The notes under the pieces: model-generated | The model's input: only the letters and a program-made list of their open reading frames with translations | What the model was told of the DNA's origin: nothing | Database searches by the model: none | Program-made: the position numbers and the translations under genes | Shown here: positions 8,499 to 16,754 of the stretch, one piece after another | How the letters are laid out: every line of letters begins with the position of its first letter | Position numbering within the stretch: the stretch's first letter is position 1 | Source: CAYLLT01 sp964548565 | Lineage (GTDB): Bacteria > Planctomycetota > Phycisphaerae > UBA1845 > PWPN01 | Reading direction: 5' to 3' | DNA: 32,180 nucleotides | Assembly: GCA_964548565.1 (NCBI GenBank) | Contig: CAZJTF010000024.1 | Coordinates: 1 to 32,180, forward strand

Positions 8499-9659
8499 AT
8501 GTCACGGCAGAAGTGCGATCATCCCTCCAAAGCGCTCCAGCTCCGGCACCACCTGCTCAAGGAGATCCTCGAGAACCGCATCCGCCCGAGCGACCGGCTT
8601 CCGGCCGAGACGAATCTCATGGAGCGTTTTGCTGTCAGCCGCTCCACCGTGCGGAAAGTGCTCAACAGCCTCGCGATCGAAGGTGTCGTGGAGCGCCGGC
8701 GCGGCAGCGGCACCTATCGCACGGACCGCGCGCAGGTCGCCCCTCCCAGCATGCTGGCCGGCGTGTGGTTCAACTGGCCCACGGGCCCATTCTGGAGCCC
8801 GATTGCCAAGGGGATCCGGGACGAACTGGCCCGCTGGGGCTATCACTGCGTGATCGAAGTGGGCGGCGTCGAATCGGGTGACGAGCGGCAGGGGATCGAA
8901 GCGCTCACCCGGAAAGGGCTGGACGGTTTCATCGTCGCACCCTCGCTCGAGCCGGCCGACGATCACGGGCCCGTCCAGGACCTCCTCGAGCGGAGAGTGC
9001 CGCTGGTGCTCGTGGACCGGCCGGTATTCGGCTACCGGACGGACTGCGTCAGCACCCATCGCGAACTCGGGGCCGAGGAGGTAGTGCGACATCTGGTCGG
9101 ACTGGGGCACCGGCGCATCGGGTATTTCGGCATTGAAGGCGAACTCGGCGTGGACGAGCGGGAGCAGGGCTACCGCCAGACAATGGCCATGTGCCGGCTT
9201 CCGGTTGACGCCGCCTGGGTCAAGCAGCAGGTGCGGCTTGCATCCGAAGAGGCGAAGCGAAGTCCCGGCGAGATGGTCGTTACTGGTGCAGGAAGTCGCA
9301 TCCTGCTGGACGGATGCCGGCGCGCGGTCAGCGAGATGCTGAGCCTCCCGCCCGAACGTCGCCCGACGGCGATCTTTGCCATCAATGACGTCATGGCGGA
9401 CGTATTTGTGCGGCTGGTGCGCGAGCACGGCCTGGATGTGCCGCGCGACATGTCGGTTGCCGGTTTTGCGGACGCAAATCGCAGCCAGCCTGATTCATAC
9501 GCGTGGCTCACCTCCTATGCGCAGCCCACCTATAAGATCGGGCGCGAGGCGGCCCGTCTGTTGATGAAGCGCATCCAGGATCCCGCATCCAGCACGACAT
9601 GGGTCCTGCTGCAGGGTGAGTTGATGCCTGCGGGTTCGACCGGGCCACCGGCAGGCTGA
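8499..9659 (+). CDS. Hybrid GntR/LacI transcriptional regulator 1
   Basis: This 386-residue DNA-binding repressor or activator has a GntR-type winged helix-turn-helix at about 15-80 (LPAETNLMERF, VSRSTVRKVL, RRGSGTYRT). It is joined to a LacI/periplasmic-binding-protein-like sugar sensor at about 90-375 (LAGVWFNWP, GLDGFIVAPS, GLGHRRIGYFGIEG, RRPTAIFAINDVMADV). This is the AraR-type architecture. The ATG at 8499 is chosen because it aligns with the starts of the two other regulators here. A GTG at 8460 overlapping the kinase stop is an in-frame alternative that would add 13 residues. The ribosome binding site is poor in either case. It probably controls the local sugar genes. Its sensor is clearly closer to the regulator at 17698 than to its immediate neighbour. 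Confidence 0.88.
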   Translation: MSRQKCDHPSKALQLRHHLLKEILENRIRPSDRLPAETNLMERFAVSRSTVRKVLNSLAIEGVVERRRGSGTYRTDRAQVAPPSMLAGVWFNWPTGPFWSPIAKGIRDELARWGYHCVIEVGGVESGDERQGIEALTRKGLDGFIVAPSLEPADDHGPVQDLLERRVPLVLVDRPVFGYRTDCVSTHRELGAEEVVRHLVGLGHRRIGYFGIEGELGVDEREQGYRQTMAMCRLPVDAAWVKQQVRLASEEAKRSPGEMVVTGAGSRILLDGCRRAVSEMLSLPPERRPTAIFAINDVMADVFVRLVREHGLDVPRDMSVAGFADANRSQPDSYAWLTSYAQPTYKIGREAARLLMKRIQDPASSTTWVLLQGELMPAGSTGPPAG

Positions 9660-9706
9660 AACGTCGCGTCCGCTGCTCCAAACGTACCTCACCCGAGTCC
9701 AACCGG

Positions 9707-10816
9707 ATGAAAGTCATGCGGTCCGTCAACGAGCCAGCCATCTCACTGAAAGAGCACCTGCTGAGGCTCATGGCCGAGAACGTGATCCCGGTTGGAGCGC
9801 AGCTGCCTCCGGAAAAGGCGCTGATGCGGCAGTTCGGGATGACCCGCTCTGCCGTGCGGAAGGTGCTTTTCGAGTTGACGGTGGATGGGCTGATCGAGCG
9901 GCACCAGGGCCGCGGCTCGTTCCGGACTGCTGCCAGGCCGCGGCCCAAGAGGGGCTGGCTGATAGGCGTGTGGCTCGACTGGCCATCGGAGATTGCGTTC
10001 GGGTCGCTGACGCACGGCATTCGGGATGAACTGGCCCGCCGGCAGTATCACTGCATCATCGAGACAAGCGAATCTCCGGCGGGGCAAGGCGAAAGCGGCC
10101 TCGAGACGCTGATGCATCGCGCGATTGACGGCTTCATCATCGCGCCCTCGCTGCACTCCGCCAGCTCGTCCCCCTCGGTGGATAATCTCCTGCAGAGTGG
10201 GCTGCCAGTCGTTCTGCTTGACCACTCTCCTGGAGGCAAGCTGACGAATCTGGTCAGCATGCACTACGAGCTTGCGTTGGATGAGATCGTTCAGCACCTC
10301 GTTGAGCTGGGCCATCGCCGGATTGCCCTGGTGGCGGCGCGGGGTTCAGGGCTTACCGAAAAGGCGTTCGAGCGGGCGCTGGAACGGCATGGGATGGCGG
10401 CCGATCCGCAGTGGCGGGTGCTGTCGGGTATCGCAGATCGTGCGTCGGGCACGCCGACGGATTCGGATGCCTGCGGAATCCAGGAGCTCCTTCGGCTCGA
10501 GTTGAAAACGCGCCCGACGGCGCTCATTTGTGCGGAGTCGTGCCTGGATGCCGTGGTGGACGCGCTCCGGCGAGCGGGACTGCGGATACCAGACAATGTG
10601 TCGGTCATTTCTTTGGAGGGACCGGCTGTCGGAAGCGCGGCACAGCACGCCACGATCACCGCATACGTGCAGCCGGCTTACCGCATTGGTGTGCAGGCCG
10701 CGCGCCTCCTGGTGGAGCGCATTCAGAATGCCGACGCCCCGACTTCCATTCTTCTGCAGGGGCACCTTGTCCAACGTGCATCGACCGCTCCACCTCCGCC
10801 CGAATCGTACCGCTGA
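9707..10816 (+). CDS. Hybrid GntR/LacI transcriptional regulator 2
   Basis: The 369-residue protein has the same architecture as its upstream neighbour. An N-terminal GntR winged HTH (LPPEKALMRQF, MTRSAVRKVL, RHQGRGSFRT) is followed by a LacI-like sensor (IGVWLDWPSE, AIDGFIIAPS, ELGHRRIALVAARG, TRPTALICAESCLDAV). It starts 47 bases after regulator 1 and is probably cotranscribed with it. It is the most diverged of the three regulators in the window, which suggests a different effector or operator. Its last 161 bases overlap, tail to tail, the C-terminal extension of the convergent oxidoreductase gene. Confidence 0.87.
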   Translation: MKVMRSVNEPAISLKEHLLRLMAENVIPVGAQLPPEKALMRQFGMTRSAVRKVLFELTVDGLIERHQGRGSFRTAARPRPKRGWLIGVWLDWPSEIAFGSLTHGIRDELARRQYHCIIETSESPAGQGESGLETLMHRAIDGFIIAPSLHSASSSPSVDNLLQSGLPVVLLDHSPGGKLTNLVSMHYELALDEIVQHLVELGHRRIALVAARGSGLTEKAFERALERHGMAADPQWRVLSGIADRASGTPTDSDACGIQELLRLELKTRPTALICAESCLDAVVDALRRAGLRIPDNVSVISLEGPAVGSAAQHATITAYVQPAYRIGVQAARLLVERIQNADAPTSILLQGHLVQRASTAPPPPESYR

Positions 10817-13553
10817 GCGGGTTTCTAATGCTGTCGTAGAGCCTGAGCTCGCAGACAGGCGTGATCTCGGCCGCCGCATGCGGCTGGCGCGCATGGATGA
10901 TCAGCCGGACCGCCTCCGCAGCAGACCTCTCAACGCGGTGAGCCCTGCGGCGGTCACGATTGTCCTTGATGTGAACAAGATCGCTCCAGCTGTTCGCCTG
11001 CCGGGCGGACACCGTGTACTCCAGGGGTGAGAGTTGTGCCAGCTGAAACGTGACACATACTGTGTCGAATCGGATCTGCCTGCGGAACTGCAGTTCGATC
11101 CACTGCGGAAACTCGGCCCGCGGATCCGGTGCCCATGAGCAGGGACGCCCGCTCACCGCGCGGTCAAAGCCATTGAGGAGGTTTTCGGGGGCGAAGACGT
11201 AAGCGCTCTCGCTGAGTGGGGGTTCGCCCCCCGGTTCCAGACGAAACTTGTAGCATCCCCAGAGGGTCCCCCAGCCGGGACCGTGGTAGCCGCGCAAGGT
11301 GTCGGTCGGGTGATACGGATAGAGATCCCATTTCAGTCCGGCCGCCGGGTCGAGCGACAAAGAGTAAACGTCTCCTGGTGCGAGGTCGCTCCGCAGGTCG
11401 AAACGCACCCAGTCGGCGGATCCAGGCGGCACGGTGGCCGTGGCGACGGCCATCTCACTGGCGGAGAAGAAGTCACCCATTTCGGCGGTCCGGTGCAGGC
11501 GGAGCACGAGTTCGGCTGGCTCGGATCGTTGGGATCGCAGGAACAGCTCGACGCAGTTGACACGCTCCGTCCAGGCACGGAACATCACCGCGCGCGTCGT
11601 GTCCAGCGGGTGAATCGTGCCCCATGTCGAGACGGGCGTGACGACCCAGCTACGGTTCTTACCCGCGGCGTAAGTGCTTGCGATGACGCCGGTGGCGGAG
11701 CGGGCGAGATCTGCGTCATCTGTGTTGGGCACCCCCGGCAGATAGGCGCCATCCCGCAGGAGCATCTGCTGCAGCTCCTGAATGTACTCCGGGAACAGCT
11801 CGCTCGGGTCAATCCCTTTACGAATCGCGATGGAGGCCGCGCTTCCGGCGGCCTGGCCCATCGTGCAACAGGTCCGCATCACACGCGTACCGCCGAATGC
11901 CACGTGCGTGGCGGAAATGTTCCTGCCGGCCATCATCAGGTTGGGAACGTTGCGCGAGTAGAGGCATCTGTACGGAATCGAAACTTTACGAAGATAGGCG
12001 TGGTAAGCGAGTGGACCGGGTGAGAAGAATCCCTGGGGATGGTGCTCGTCGATGGTCCACCCCGCATATGCAACGGTGTCAGCGTGGAAGTTGTGCGCCC
12101 GGTAGTCCTCCTGGGTCAGGATGTAATCGCCCAGCAGCCGGCGCGATTCGCGTTTGCCGGCGATATGGTTGAGCGAAACGAGTTCCAGATGCGCGTTTTG
12201 CTGGCGGTACTCCGGGTGGTAATTCTTAACATACCCCCACACGCCGATGCTGACGCGGAAAAGGTCGTCGCGGATGGACTCCGCATCGGCAATCGTGTCC
12301 TGCATGCCGCCTAGTTCTACATACCAGCAGCCAACGGGGGCGGTTGCGCGATCAGGGTGCCTTCCCCGCCCGCGGGACAGGTCGGCGAAATGGGCGGGGC
12401 GGGTACCGGTGCTCCACAGGCCTTCCATGGGGCGAGTCTCGAAATCTTCCGGGCACCTCCACCGGTATGCCCAGGGTGCGGTGTCAAACGGCATGGGGTA
12501 AGGGTGCTTGCGGAAGAGGCCTGTATAGAGCGAGCTGCCCATCGTGTGGCGGTCGGCCTCCGCTGGCGCGAGCGACTCACCGAATTCCGCCCGGCTTTCG
12601 CGTCCCTGCCGGAAGTCAGCCCCGGCCTGGCAGCCGATCGAAGCGTCGCCCGTGCAATCGATGAAGATGCGGCCCTCGAACCGGAATCGTTCGCCAGTGC
12701 GCGTGTGCGTCGCGCTGATCGCCGCGATTCTGCCGCCGGCATGCGTCTGGACGGCGGTTGCATGAACATTCAGGAACAGATCCAGGCCATCTGTGCCACG
12801 GGCAATTGCCTCAAGATTCGCCGACCAGCTGCCGCCGCCAGCACGTTCAAATTCCTCGATCAGCCCGGTCTCTTCGGGATCCCAGGGCTCGCGGGTCTCA
12901 TCACCGTGCACCGGCACCTGGATTTCGGTGGACGCGTTTCCACCGAGGACGGGCCGGTCCTGAAGCAGTGCAACGCGGCAACCATGGCGGGCCGCCGCGA
13001 CGGCTGCTGCCGTACCGGCGAGTCCGCCACCCGCGACGACGACGTCGTATGGGCCGGATCGGGTCTCCTCACGACTGACCCCGCCGTATTGCTCGCGCTG
13101 TCGGGCGAGTTCATCGCCTCCGGTGGCAGGCTGAAAGCCGGCGTCTGAGCTGAGGACCAGCGCGTCACATCGCCCCCACCAGCCGGTCAGGTCGTGCAGA
13201 CGGACTTCGATCCGAGCTGCGGTCAGTTGGAAAGATCCACCGTCTACCCACTCCCATTCCGCGTGCCTGGATTGGCCAAAAACGACCGCTGCCGCCCGGC
13301 CGTCGACGAGGACCTGGAACTGCCCCGGGCTGTGTGACGGAAACCAGTCCTTGCACCGCACCCAGAGGCGGTACGTCCCCGACCGCTCCAGCTCAACGTG
13401 CGTGACAGCGTCAGCCACCGGCTGCCCCAACCCCGTGGCCAGCAGGTAGGGAGATCCCATCTGGTCCATGAACTGAGCGTCATGCGACCAACCGCCGACA
13501 TCTCTAAATCGCTCGGCCTCCAGCCAGATCACGTTGGCGACGGGAGCATTCAC
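10656..13553 (-). CDS. FAD-dependent oxidoreductase with N-terminal CBM-like and C-terminal F5/8C-like modules, copy A
   Basis: The 965 residues start at a GTG (13553) placed 6 bases after AAGGAG, with no signal peptide. Residues 1-140 form a beta-rich module (WLEAERFRDVGGW, MDQMGSPYLLA). The FAD_oxidored domain follows with YDVVVAGGGLAGTAAAVAAA near 170-190 and VLGGNAS near 202. Further family blocks are FIDCTGDASIG, HIAGKRESRRLLGD and PNLMMAGRNIS. The last ~150 residues before the tail look discoidin-like (NLLNGFDRAVSG, PQWIELQFRR). The substrate is unknown, and the family is common in planctomycete sugar loci. It is the second gene of a minus-strand operon, 28 bases after copy B. The final 57 residues have no counterpart in copy B and are mostly encoded antisense to regulator 2, so the original stop was probably lost. 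Confidence 0.82.
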   Translation of the reverse strand: MNAPVANVIWLEAERFRDVGGWSHDAQFMDQMGSPYLLATGLGQPVADAVTHVELERSGTYRLWVRCKDWFPSHSPGQFQVLVDGRAAAVVFGQSRHAEWEWVDGGSFQLTAARIEVRLHDLTGWWGRCDALVLSSDAGFQPATGGDELARQREQYGGVSREETRSGPYDVVVAGGGLAGTAAAVAAARHGCRVALLQDRPVLGGNASTEIQVPVHGDETREPWDPEETGLIEEFERAGGGSWSANLEAIARGTDGLDLFLNVHATAVQTHAGGRIAAISATHTRTGERFRFEGRIFIDCTGDASIGCQAGADFRQGRESRAEFGESLAPAEADRHTMGSSLYTGLFRKHPYPMPFDTAPWAYRWRCPEDFETRPMEGLWSTGTRPAHFADLSRGRGRHPDRATAPVGCWYVELGGMQDTIADAESIRDDLFRVSIGVWGYVKNYHPEYRQQNAHLELVSLNHIAGKRESRRLLGDYILTQEDYRAHNFHADTVAYAGWTIDEHHPQGFFSPGPLAYHAYLRKVSIPYRCLYSRNVPNLMMAGRNISATHVAFGGTRVMRTCCTMGQAAGSAASIAIRKGIDPSELFPEYIQELQQMLLRDGAYLPGVPNTDDADLARSATGVIASTYAAGKNRSWVVTPVSTWGTIHPLDTTRAVMFRAWTERVNCVELFLRSQRSEPAELVLRLHRTAEMGDFFSASEMAVATATVPPGSADWVRFDLRSDLAPGDVYSLSLDPAAGLKWDLYPYHPTDTLRGYHGPGWGTLWGCYKFRLEPGGEPPLSESAYVFAPENLLNGFDRAVSGRPCSWAPDPRAEFPQWIELQFRRQIRFDTVCVTFQLAQLSPLEYTVSARQANSWSDLVHIKDNRDRRRAHRVERSAAEAVRLIIHARQPHAAAEITPVCELRLYDSIRNPLSGTIRAEVERSMHVGQGAPAEEWKSGRRHSECAPPGGARPAHQCGKPAARMR
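12913..13528. repeat. 616 bp near-identical repeat, copy A
   Basis: By direct comparison these bases match 15704-16319 at a constant offset of 2791, with mismatches seen only at 13476 and 13491. The first 563 bases (12913-13475) appear identical. The repeat covers the N-terminal module and the FAD-binding motif (about 205 codons) of both oxidoreductase genes. It is in direct orientation. Confidence 0.95.
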
Positions 13554-13581
13554 GCGGGGCTCCTTGGGCTGGGCGGGGATC

Positions 13582-16329
13582 TCAACCGGCGGGCTCGTGA
13601 TAGACGCGAACCTCGCAGACCGGGGTCAGTGGTATGTCGACGACCTCCCTGCGGGCCTCGATGATAATCCTGAGGCGGTCGGACCGTGTCTCTTCGAGCC
13701 TGTGGACCTGTCGCCGCAGGCGGTTGTCACGGACGCTCGCGAGCGTCTTCCAGGTGCTGCCGCAGGGGACCGCCAGGCTGTACTCACGCGGTGCAAGGAT
13801 CGTCATCTGGAAGGCCACATGAACACGATTGAAAACGACCACTCTCCCAAAATCGAGCTGCAGCCACTGGGGCAGGGCCGCCCTGGGATCAGGAGCCCAG
13901 GAGTTTGGCGCGCCGTCGATGCCACGGCTGATTCCGTTCAGCACGTTTTCGGGAGGGAACGCGATATGCATCCCATGCTCGGCGACGTAGCGCGACGGAA
14001 GCGGTTCGCCGCCAGGGTTGAGCCGAAACTTGTGGCAACCCCACTCGCAGCTCCACGCCGGACCCGTCTGGTAACCCCGCCGCGTATCCGGTGGATGGTG
14101 TTTGTATAGGTCCCAGATCAGGCCGGGAGCGGCGGGCAGGAACAGATAGTACCAGTTGCCCGGGGTTGTCTGCGCCCGGAGCGGAAACTCGACCCAACCC
14201 TGCGAGTTTGCGGGGACTTCGGCATCCGCGACGGCGAGATCGTCGGTGAGCGGCAGGTCGCCTTCCCATCGAGCGGATCGGAGCGTCAATCTGAGCCGCG
14301 TGCTCGAAGGAAGAGTCGATCGCAGGTAGAGGCTCACGGATTCGATACGTTCGTGCCGGGCCCTGAATTGAGCGGCCAGTCCGGTTGACAGCGGGTGCTT
14401 CGCGTTCCAATAGTACTGTGGCAATGTCACCAGGAATTGTGGGTCCTCAACGGAGGCAAAGCTGGACGCGGATGCACGGGCACCCCGGGCCAGATCGTGC
14501 GAGTCTTCGTTGATGACACCCGGAAGGTAAGCACCCTCCTTCAAAAGTTCCTGCTGTAGCGCTCGTGTGTGATCGGGGTAGACCTGTCGCGGCAGGATAC
14601 GATTGCGAATGGCGATCGCCGCGCCGAGACCCGCCGCCCATCCGGTCAGAAAACATGTCCGCATGACCCGCGTCTTGCCGAGGGCCAGGTGCGTGACGGA
14701 GATGTTCCGGCCCGCCATCATCAGGTTCTCAATGTTCCGGGAGCACAGGGAGCGGTAGGGGATACCCGCGCGGCCAAGGTATTCGAGATGGGCCTGGGGC
14801 CCGGCCGTAAAGAAGCCGCGGGGGTGGTGTATGTCCATCGCCCAACCGGCGTAGGCGACCACATCAGGAAATGCTGTGTTCGCGTCGATATCGCGTTGGG
14901 TCACGATGTGATCGCCCATGAGGCGTCGCGACTCGCGTTTGCCAGCGATGTGACTGAGCCAAGCCAACTCGCGGTTTGCATTCAGCCGCCGGTACTCGGG
15001 GTGGTGATTCTTCACGTAACCCCAGAGGCCGATGCAGACGCGGAAAAGTTCGTCTCGGATCGTCTCGGCGTCCGCCACGGTGTCATCGGTGCCGCCCAGC
15101 TCAACGTACCACGCCTGGATCGGGCAGGTCGGGCTCTGGGGGGACCGGCCTTTCCCGATCGAATAGTCATCGAAGGAAGGCGCCCGACGGCGGTCGTTCC
15201 AGATCGCCCCCATCGACTTCTGCTCAAAATCCTCGGGGCAGGTCCACTGATACGCCCAGGGAGGCGTCACGAAAGGGGCGGGCTGGGAATGCGCGAAGAA
15301 CCTGCCGGCGTTCAGGGATGTGTTCATCGTCCGGCCGTCCGCCTCCTCCGGGGCCATGGACTCACCGAACTCGGACCGGGCCTCCTGACCCTGGCGATAA
15401 TCGGCGCCGCTCAGGAAACCGATGTTTGCATCGCCCGTGCAGTCGATGAACACCTTCCCGTCGAAACGCAGACGCTGTCCGGTCCGGGTGTTGACGGCGA
15501 GGACGGATCCTATGCGTCCGGGATGCTCCATGTCGACGCGGGTGGCGTGCACAGACAGGTGCAGATCGAGCGTCGGCTCCATGCTCGCAACACGCTCGAG
15601 ATTGGTGGACCAGTTGCCGCTGCCGGTGACCTGCGGGTCAAATTCCTCAATCAGGCCCGTTTCGCGCGGGTCCCATGGCTCGTATGTCAGGTCGCCCATC
15701 GCTGGCACCTGGATTTCGGTGGACGCGTTTCCACCGAGGACGGGCCGGTCCTGAAGCAGTGCAACGCGGCAACCATGGCGGGCCGCCGCGACGGCTGCTG
15801 CCGTACCGGCGAGTCCGCCACCCGCGACGACGACGTCGTATGGGCCGGATCGGGTCTCCTCACGACTGACCCCGCCGTATTGCTCGCGCTGTCGGGCGAG
15901 TTCATCGCCTCCGGTGGCAGGCTGAAAGCCGGCGTCTGAGCTGAGGACCAGCGCGTCACATCGCCCCCACCAGCCGGTCAGGTCGTGCAGACGGACTTCG
16001 ATCCGAGCTGCGGTCAGTTGGAAAGATCCACCGTCTACCCACTCCCATTCCGCGTGCCTGGATTGGCCAAAAACGACCGCTGCCGCCCGGCCGTCGACGA
16101 GGACCTGGAACTGCCCCGGGCTGTGTGACGGAAACCAGTCCTTGCACCGCACCCAGAGGCGGTACGTCCCCGACCGCTCCAGCTCAACGTGCGTGACAGC
16201 GTCAGCCACCGGCTGCCCCAACCCCGTGGCCAGCAGGTAGGGAGATCCCATCTGGTCCATGAACTGCGCGTCATGCGACCAGCCGCCGACATCTCTAAAT
16301 CGCTCGGCCTCCAGCCAGACAACGCTCAA
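13582..16329 (-). CDS. FAD-dependent oxidoreductase with N-terminal CBM-like and C-terminal F5/8C-like modules, copy B
   Basis: This 915-residue paralogue of the downstream gene is the first gene of the minus-strand operon. The start is a TTG at 16329, 9 bases after an AGGAG site. The nearest upstream ATG in any useful position runs into a stop. Residues 1-140 form the beta-rich module. The dinucleotide motif is G170-x-G172-x2-G175 and VLGGNAST lies near 197-204. FIDCTGDANIG, HIAGKRESRRLMGD and NLMMAGRNISVTH follow. The C-terminus has a discoidin-like segment (ENVLNGISRGIDG, PQWLQLDFGR) and ends at a natural stop right after it. The first ~205 codons are almost identical in DNA to copy A, while the rest is clearly diverged. 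No signal peptide is visible, so it is probably cytoplasmic. Its substrate is probably a sugar or glycan fragment (inference). Confidence 0.85.
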   Translation of the reverse strand: MSVVWLEAERFRDVGGWSHDAQFMDQMGSPYLLATGLGQPVADAVTHVELERSGTYRLWVRCKDWFPSHSPGQFQVLVDGRAAAVVFGQSRHAEWEWVDGGSFQLTAARIEVRLHDLTGWWGRCDALVLSSDAGFQPATGGDELARQREQYGGVSREETRSGPYDVVVAGGGLAGTAAAVAAARHGCRVALLQDRPVLGGNASTEIQVPAMGDLTYEPWDPRETGLIEEFDPQVTGSGNWSTNLERVASMEPTLDLHLSVHATRVDMEHPGRIGSVLAVNTRTGQRLRFDGKVFIDCTGDANIGFLSGADYRQGQEARSEFGESMAPEEADGRTMNTSLNAGRFFAHSQPAPFVTPPWAYQWTCPEDFEQKSMGAIWNDRRRAPSFDDYSIGKGRSPQSPTCPIQAWYVELGGTDDTVADAETIRDELFRVCIGLWGYVKNHHPEYRRLNANRELAWLSHIAGKRESRRLMGDHIVTQRDIDANTAFPDVVAYAGWAMDIHHPRGFFTAGPQAHLEYLGRAGIPYRSLCSRNIENLMMAGRNISVTHLALGKTRVMRTCFLTGWAAGLGAAIAIRNRILPRQVYPDHTRALQQELLKEGAYLPGVINEDSHDLARGARASASSFASVEDPQFLVTLPQYYWNAKHPLSTGLAAQFRARHERIESVSLYLRSTLPSSTRLRLTLRSARWEGDLPLTDDLAVADAEVPANSQGWVEFPLRAQTTPGNWYYLFLPAAPGLIWDLYKHHPPDTRRGYQTGPAWSCEWGCHKFRLNPGGEPLPSRYVAEHGMHIAFPPENVLNGISRGIDGAPNSWAPDPRAALPQWLQLDFGRVVVFNRVHVAFQMTILAPREYSLAVPCGSTWKTLASVRDNRLRRQVHRLEETRSDRLRIIIEARREVVDIPLTPVCEVRVYHEPAG
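15704..16319. repeat. 616 bp near-identical repeat, copy B
   Basis: This is the direct-repeat partner of 12913-13528. The two differ at 16267 and 16282 and diverge sharply on both sides: 15703 inward is paralogous but different coding sequence, and 16320 upward is the start-codon region. The flanks both retain a GGAG site and a CCCCGC block, so similarity continues weakly into the leader. Confidence 0.95.
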
Positions 16330-16361
16330 AGCGGGGCACTCCTGAAGGACATGGCGACGTC

Positions 16362-16390
16362 AGTGTACCAGATCCGGGGTGAGATTGCAC
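16362..16390 (-). promoter_or_regulatory. Possible promoter for the oxidoreductase operon
   Basis: On the minus strand GTGCAA (16390-16385) and TACACT (16367-16362) are 17 bases apart. The -10 matches four of six consensus positions and the -35 only three. It would give a leader of roughly 25-30 bases before the TTG at 16329. The palindromes at 16391-16424 lie directly upstream, where an activator or an overlapping repressor could sit. Confidence 0.35.
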
Positions 16391-16409
16391 GAACAATTGC
16401 GAAATGTTC
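16391..16409. promoter_or_regulatory. 19 bp palindrome, candidate operator
   Basis: GAACAATT-GCG-AAATGTTC is an 8-3-8 inverted repeat with seven of eight pairs matching. It lies directly upstream of the putative oxidoreductase promoter. The size fits a site for a dimeric GntR-type winged helix protein. Which regulator would bind is unknown. Confidence 0.45.
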
Positions 16410-16424
16410 AACAACATGTTGGAC
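16406..16424. promoter_or_regulatory. Second 19 bp palindrome overlapping the first
   Basis: GTTCAACAACATGTTGGAC pairs at seven of nine positions around a central C and contains the perfect decamer palindrome CAACATGTTG (16412-16421). It shares GTTC with the preceding palindrome, so two dimers could not easily bind both at once. Confidence 0.42.
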
Positions 16425-16585
16425 ATGCGTACCGGAGGTCTCGAGCCGGCCGTGCGATGGGCGCGGGATCGGTCAATCACGTGCAAGTTCATCTACGGAT
16501 TGCTCTTACAGTTTAAACAGGGTATGTGGCTGATGGAGTGCTTCGCTGATAACCGCTCGCGCCAGTGAAATAAATAGCGAATTAA

Positions 16586-16602
16586 GTCGACAAAATGTCG
16601 AC
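16586..16602. promoter_or_regulatory. 17 bp palindrome upstream of the LamG promoter, candidate operator
   Basis: GTCGACA-AAA-TGTCGAC is a perfect 7-3-7 inverted repeat ending 29 bases before the -35 at 16632. Its geometry resembles the palindromes on the other side of this intergenic region, though the sequence differs. Confidence 0.5.
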
Positions 16603-16631
16603 CTTATGGGGAAACTTTTTCTCATTTTTCG

Positions 16632-16659
16632 TTGACACGGCCGCTGGTGCAGATACACT
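16632..16659 (+). promoter_or_regulatory. Sigma70-like promoter for the LamG/PEP-CTERM gene and following series
   Basis: A consensus TTGACA (16632-16637) is followed after 16 bases by TACACT (16654-16659). The leader to the ATG at 16755 would be about 90 bases and carries a strong GGAGGAG site. This is the best plus-strand promoter I see in the window. Confidence 0.6.
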
Positions 16660-16754
16660 GATTGGCGCCACTGCGGGAACTCGCCAGTCTGTACGTGCTG
16701 ACGTCTCCACGCACACATCCGGCAAATGTCGTCAGAAGATGGAGGAGAAGCGGC

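Larger units (their letters stand above)
16330..16754. promoter_or_regulatory. 425 bp divergent control region between the oxidoreductase operon and the LamG gene
   Basis: No gene is seen here. On the oxidoreductase side there are two overlapping 19 bp palindromes (16391-16409 and 16406-16424) just upstream of a candidate minus-strand promoter. On the LamG side a 17 bp palindrome (16586-16602) lies just upstream of a good sigma70-like promoter. The segment 16560-16640 is clearly richer in A+T than its surroundings, as expected for a control region. The palindromes are plausible operators for the hybrid regulators encoded on either side. Confidence 0.65.

Noticed and set aside
6303..8505. Long minus-strand frames opposite the dehydrogenase and kinase
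   Set aside because: The plus strand has full catalytic motifs and ribosome binding sites. The antisense products have no recognisable domain.
14569..15939. 456-codon plus-strand frame inside the oxidoreductase copy B
   Set aside because: It is an antisense shadow. It even repeats between the two paralogues, as expected from the shared DNA, and has no start signal or domain.
12913..16319. Long direct repeats as ends of a mobile element
   Set aside because: The repeats lie inside coding sequence of paralogous genes, with no transposase or terminal inverted repeats. Gene conversion explains them better.
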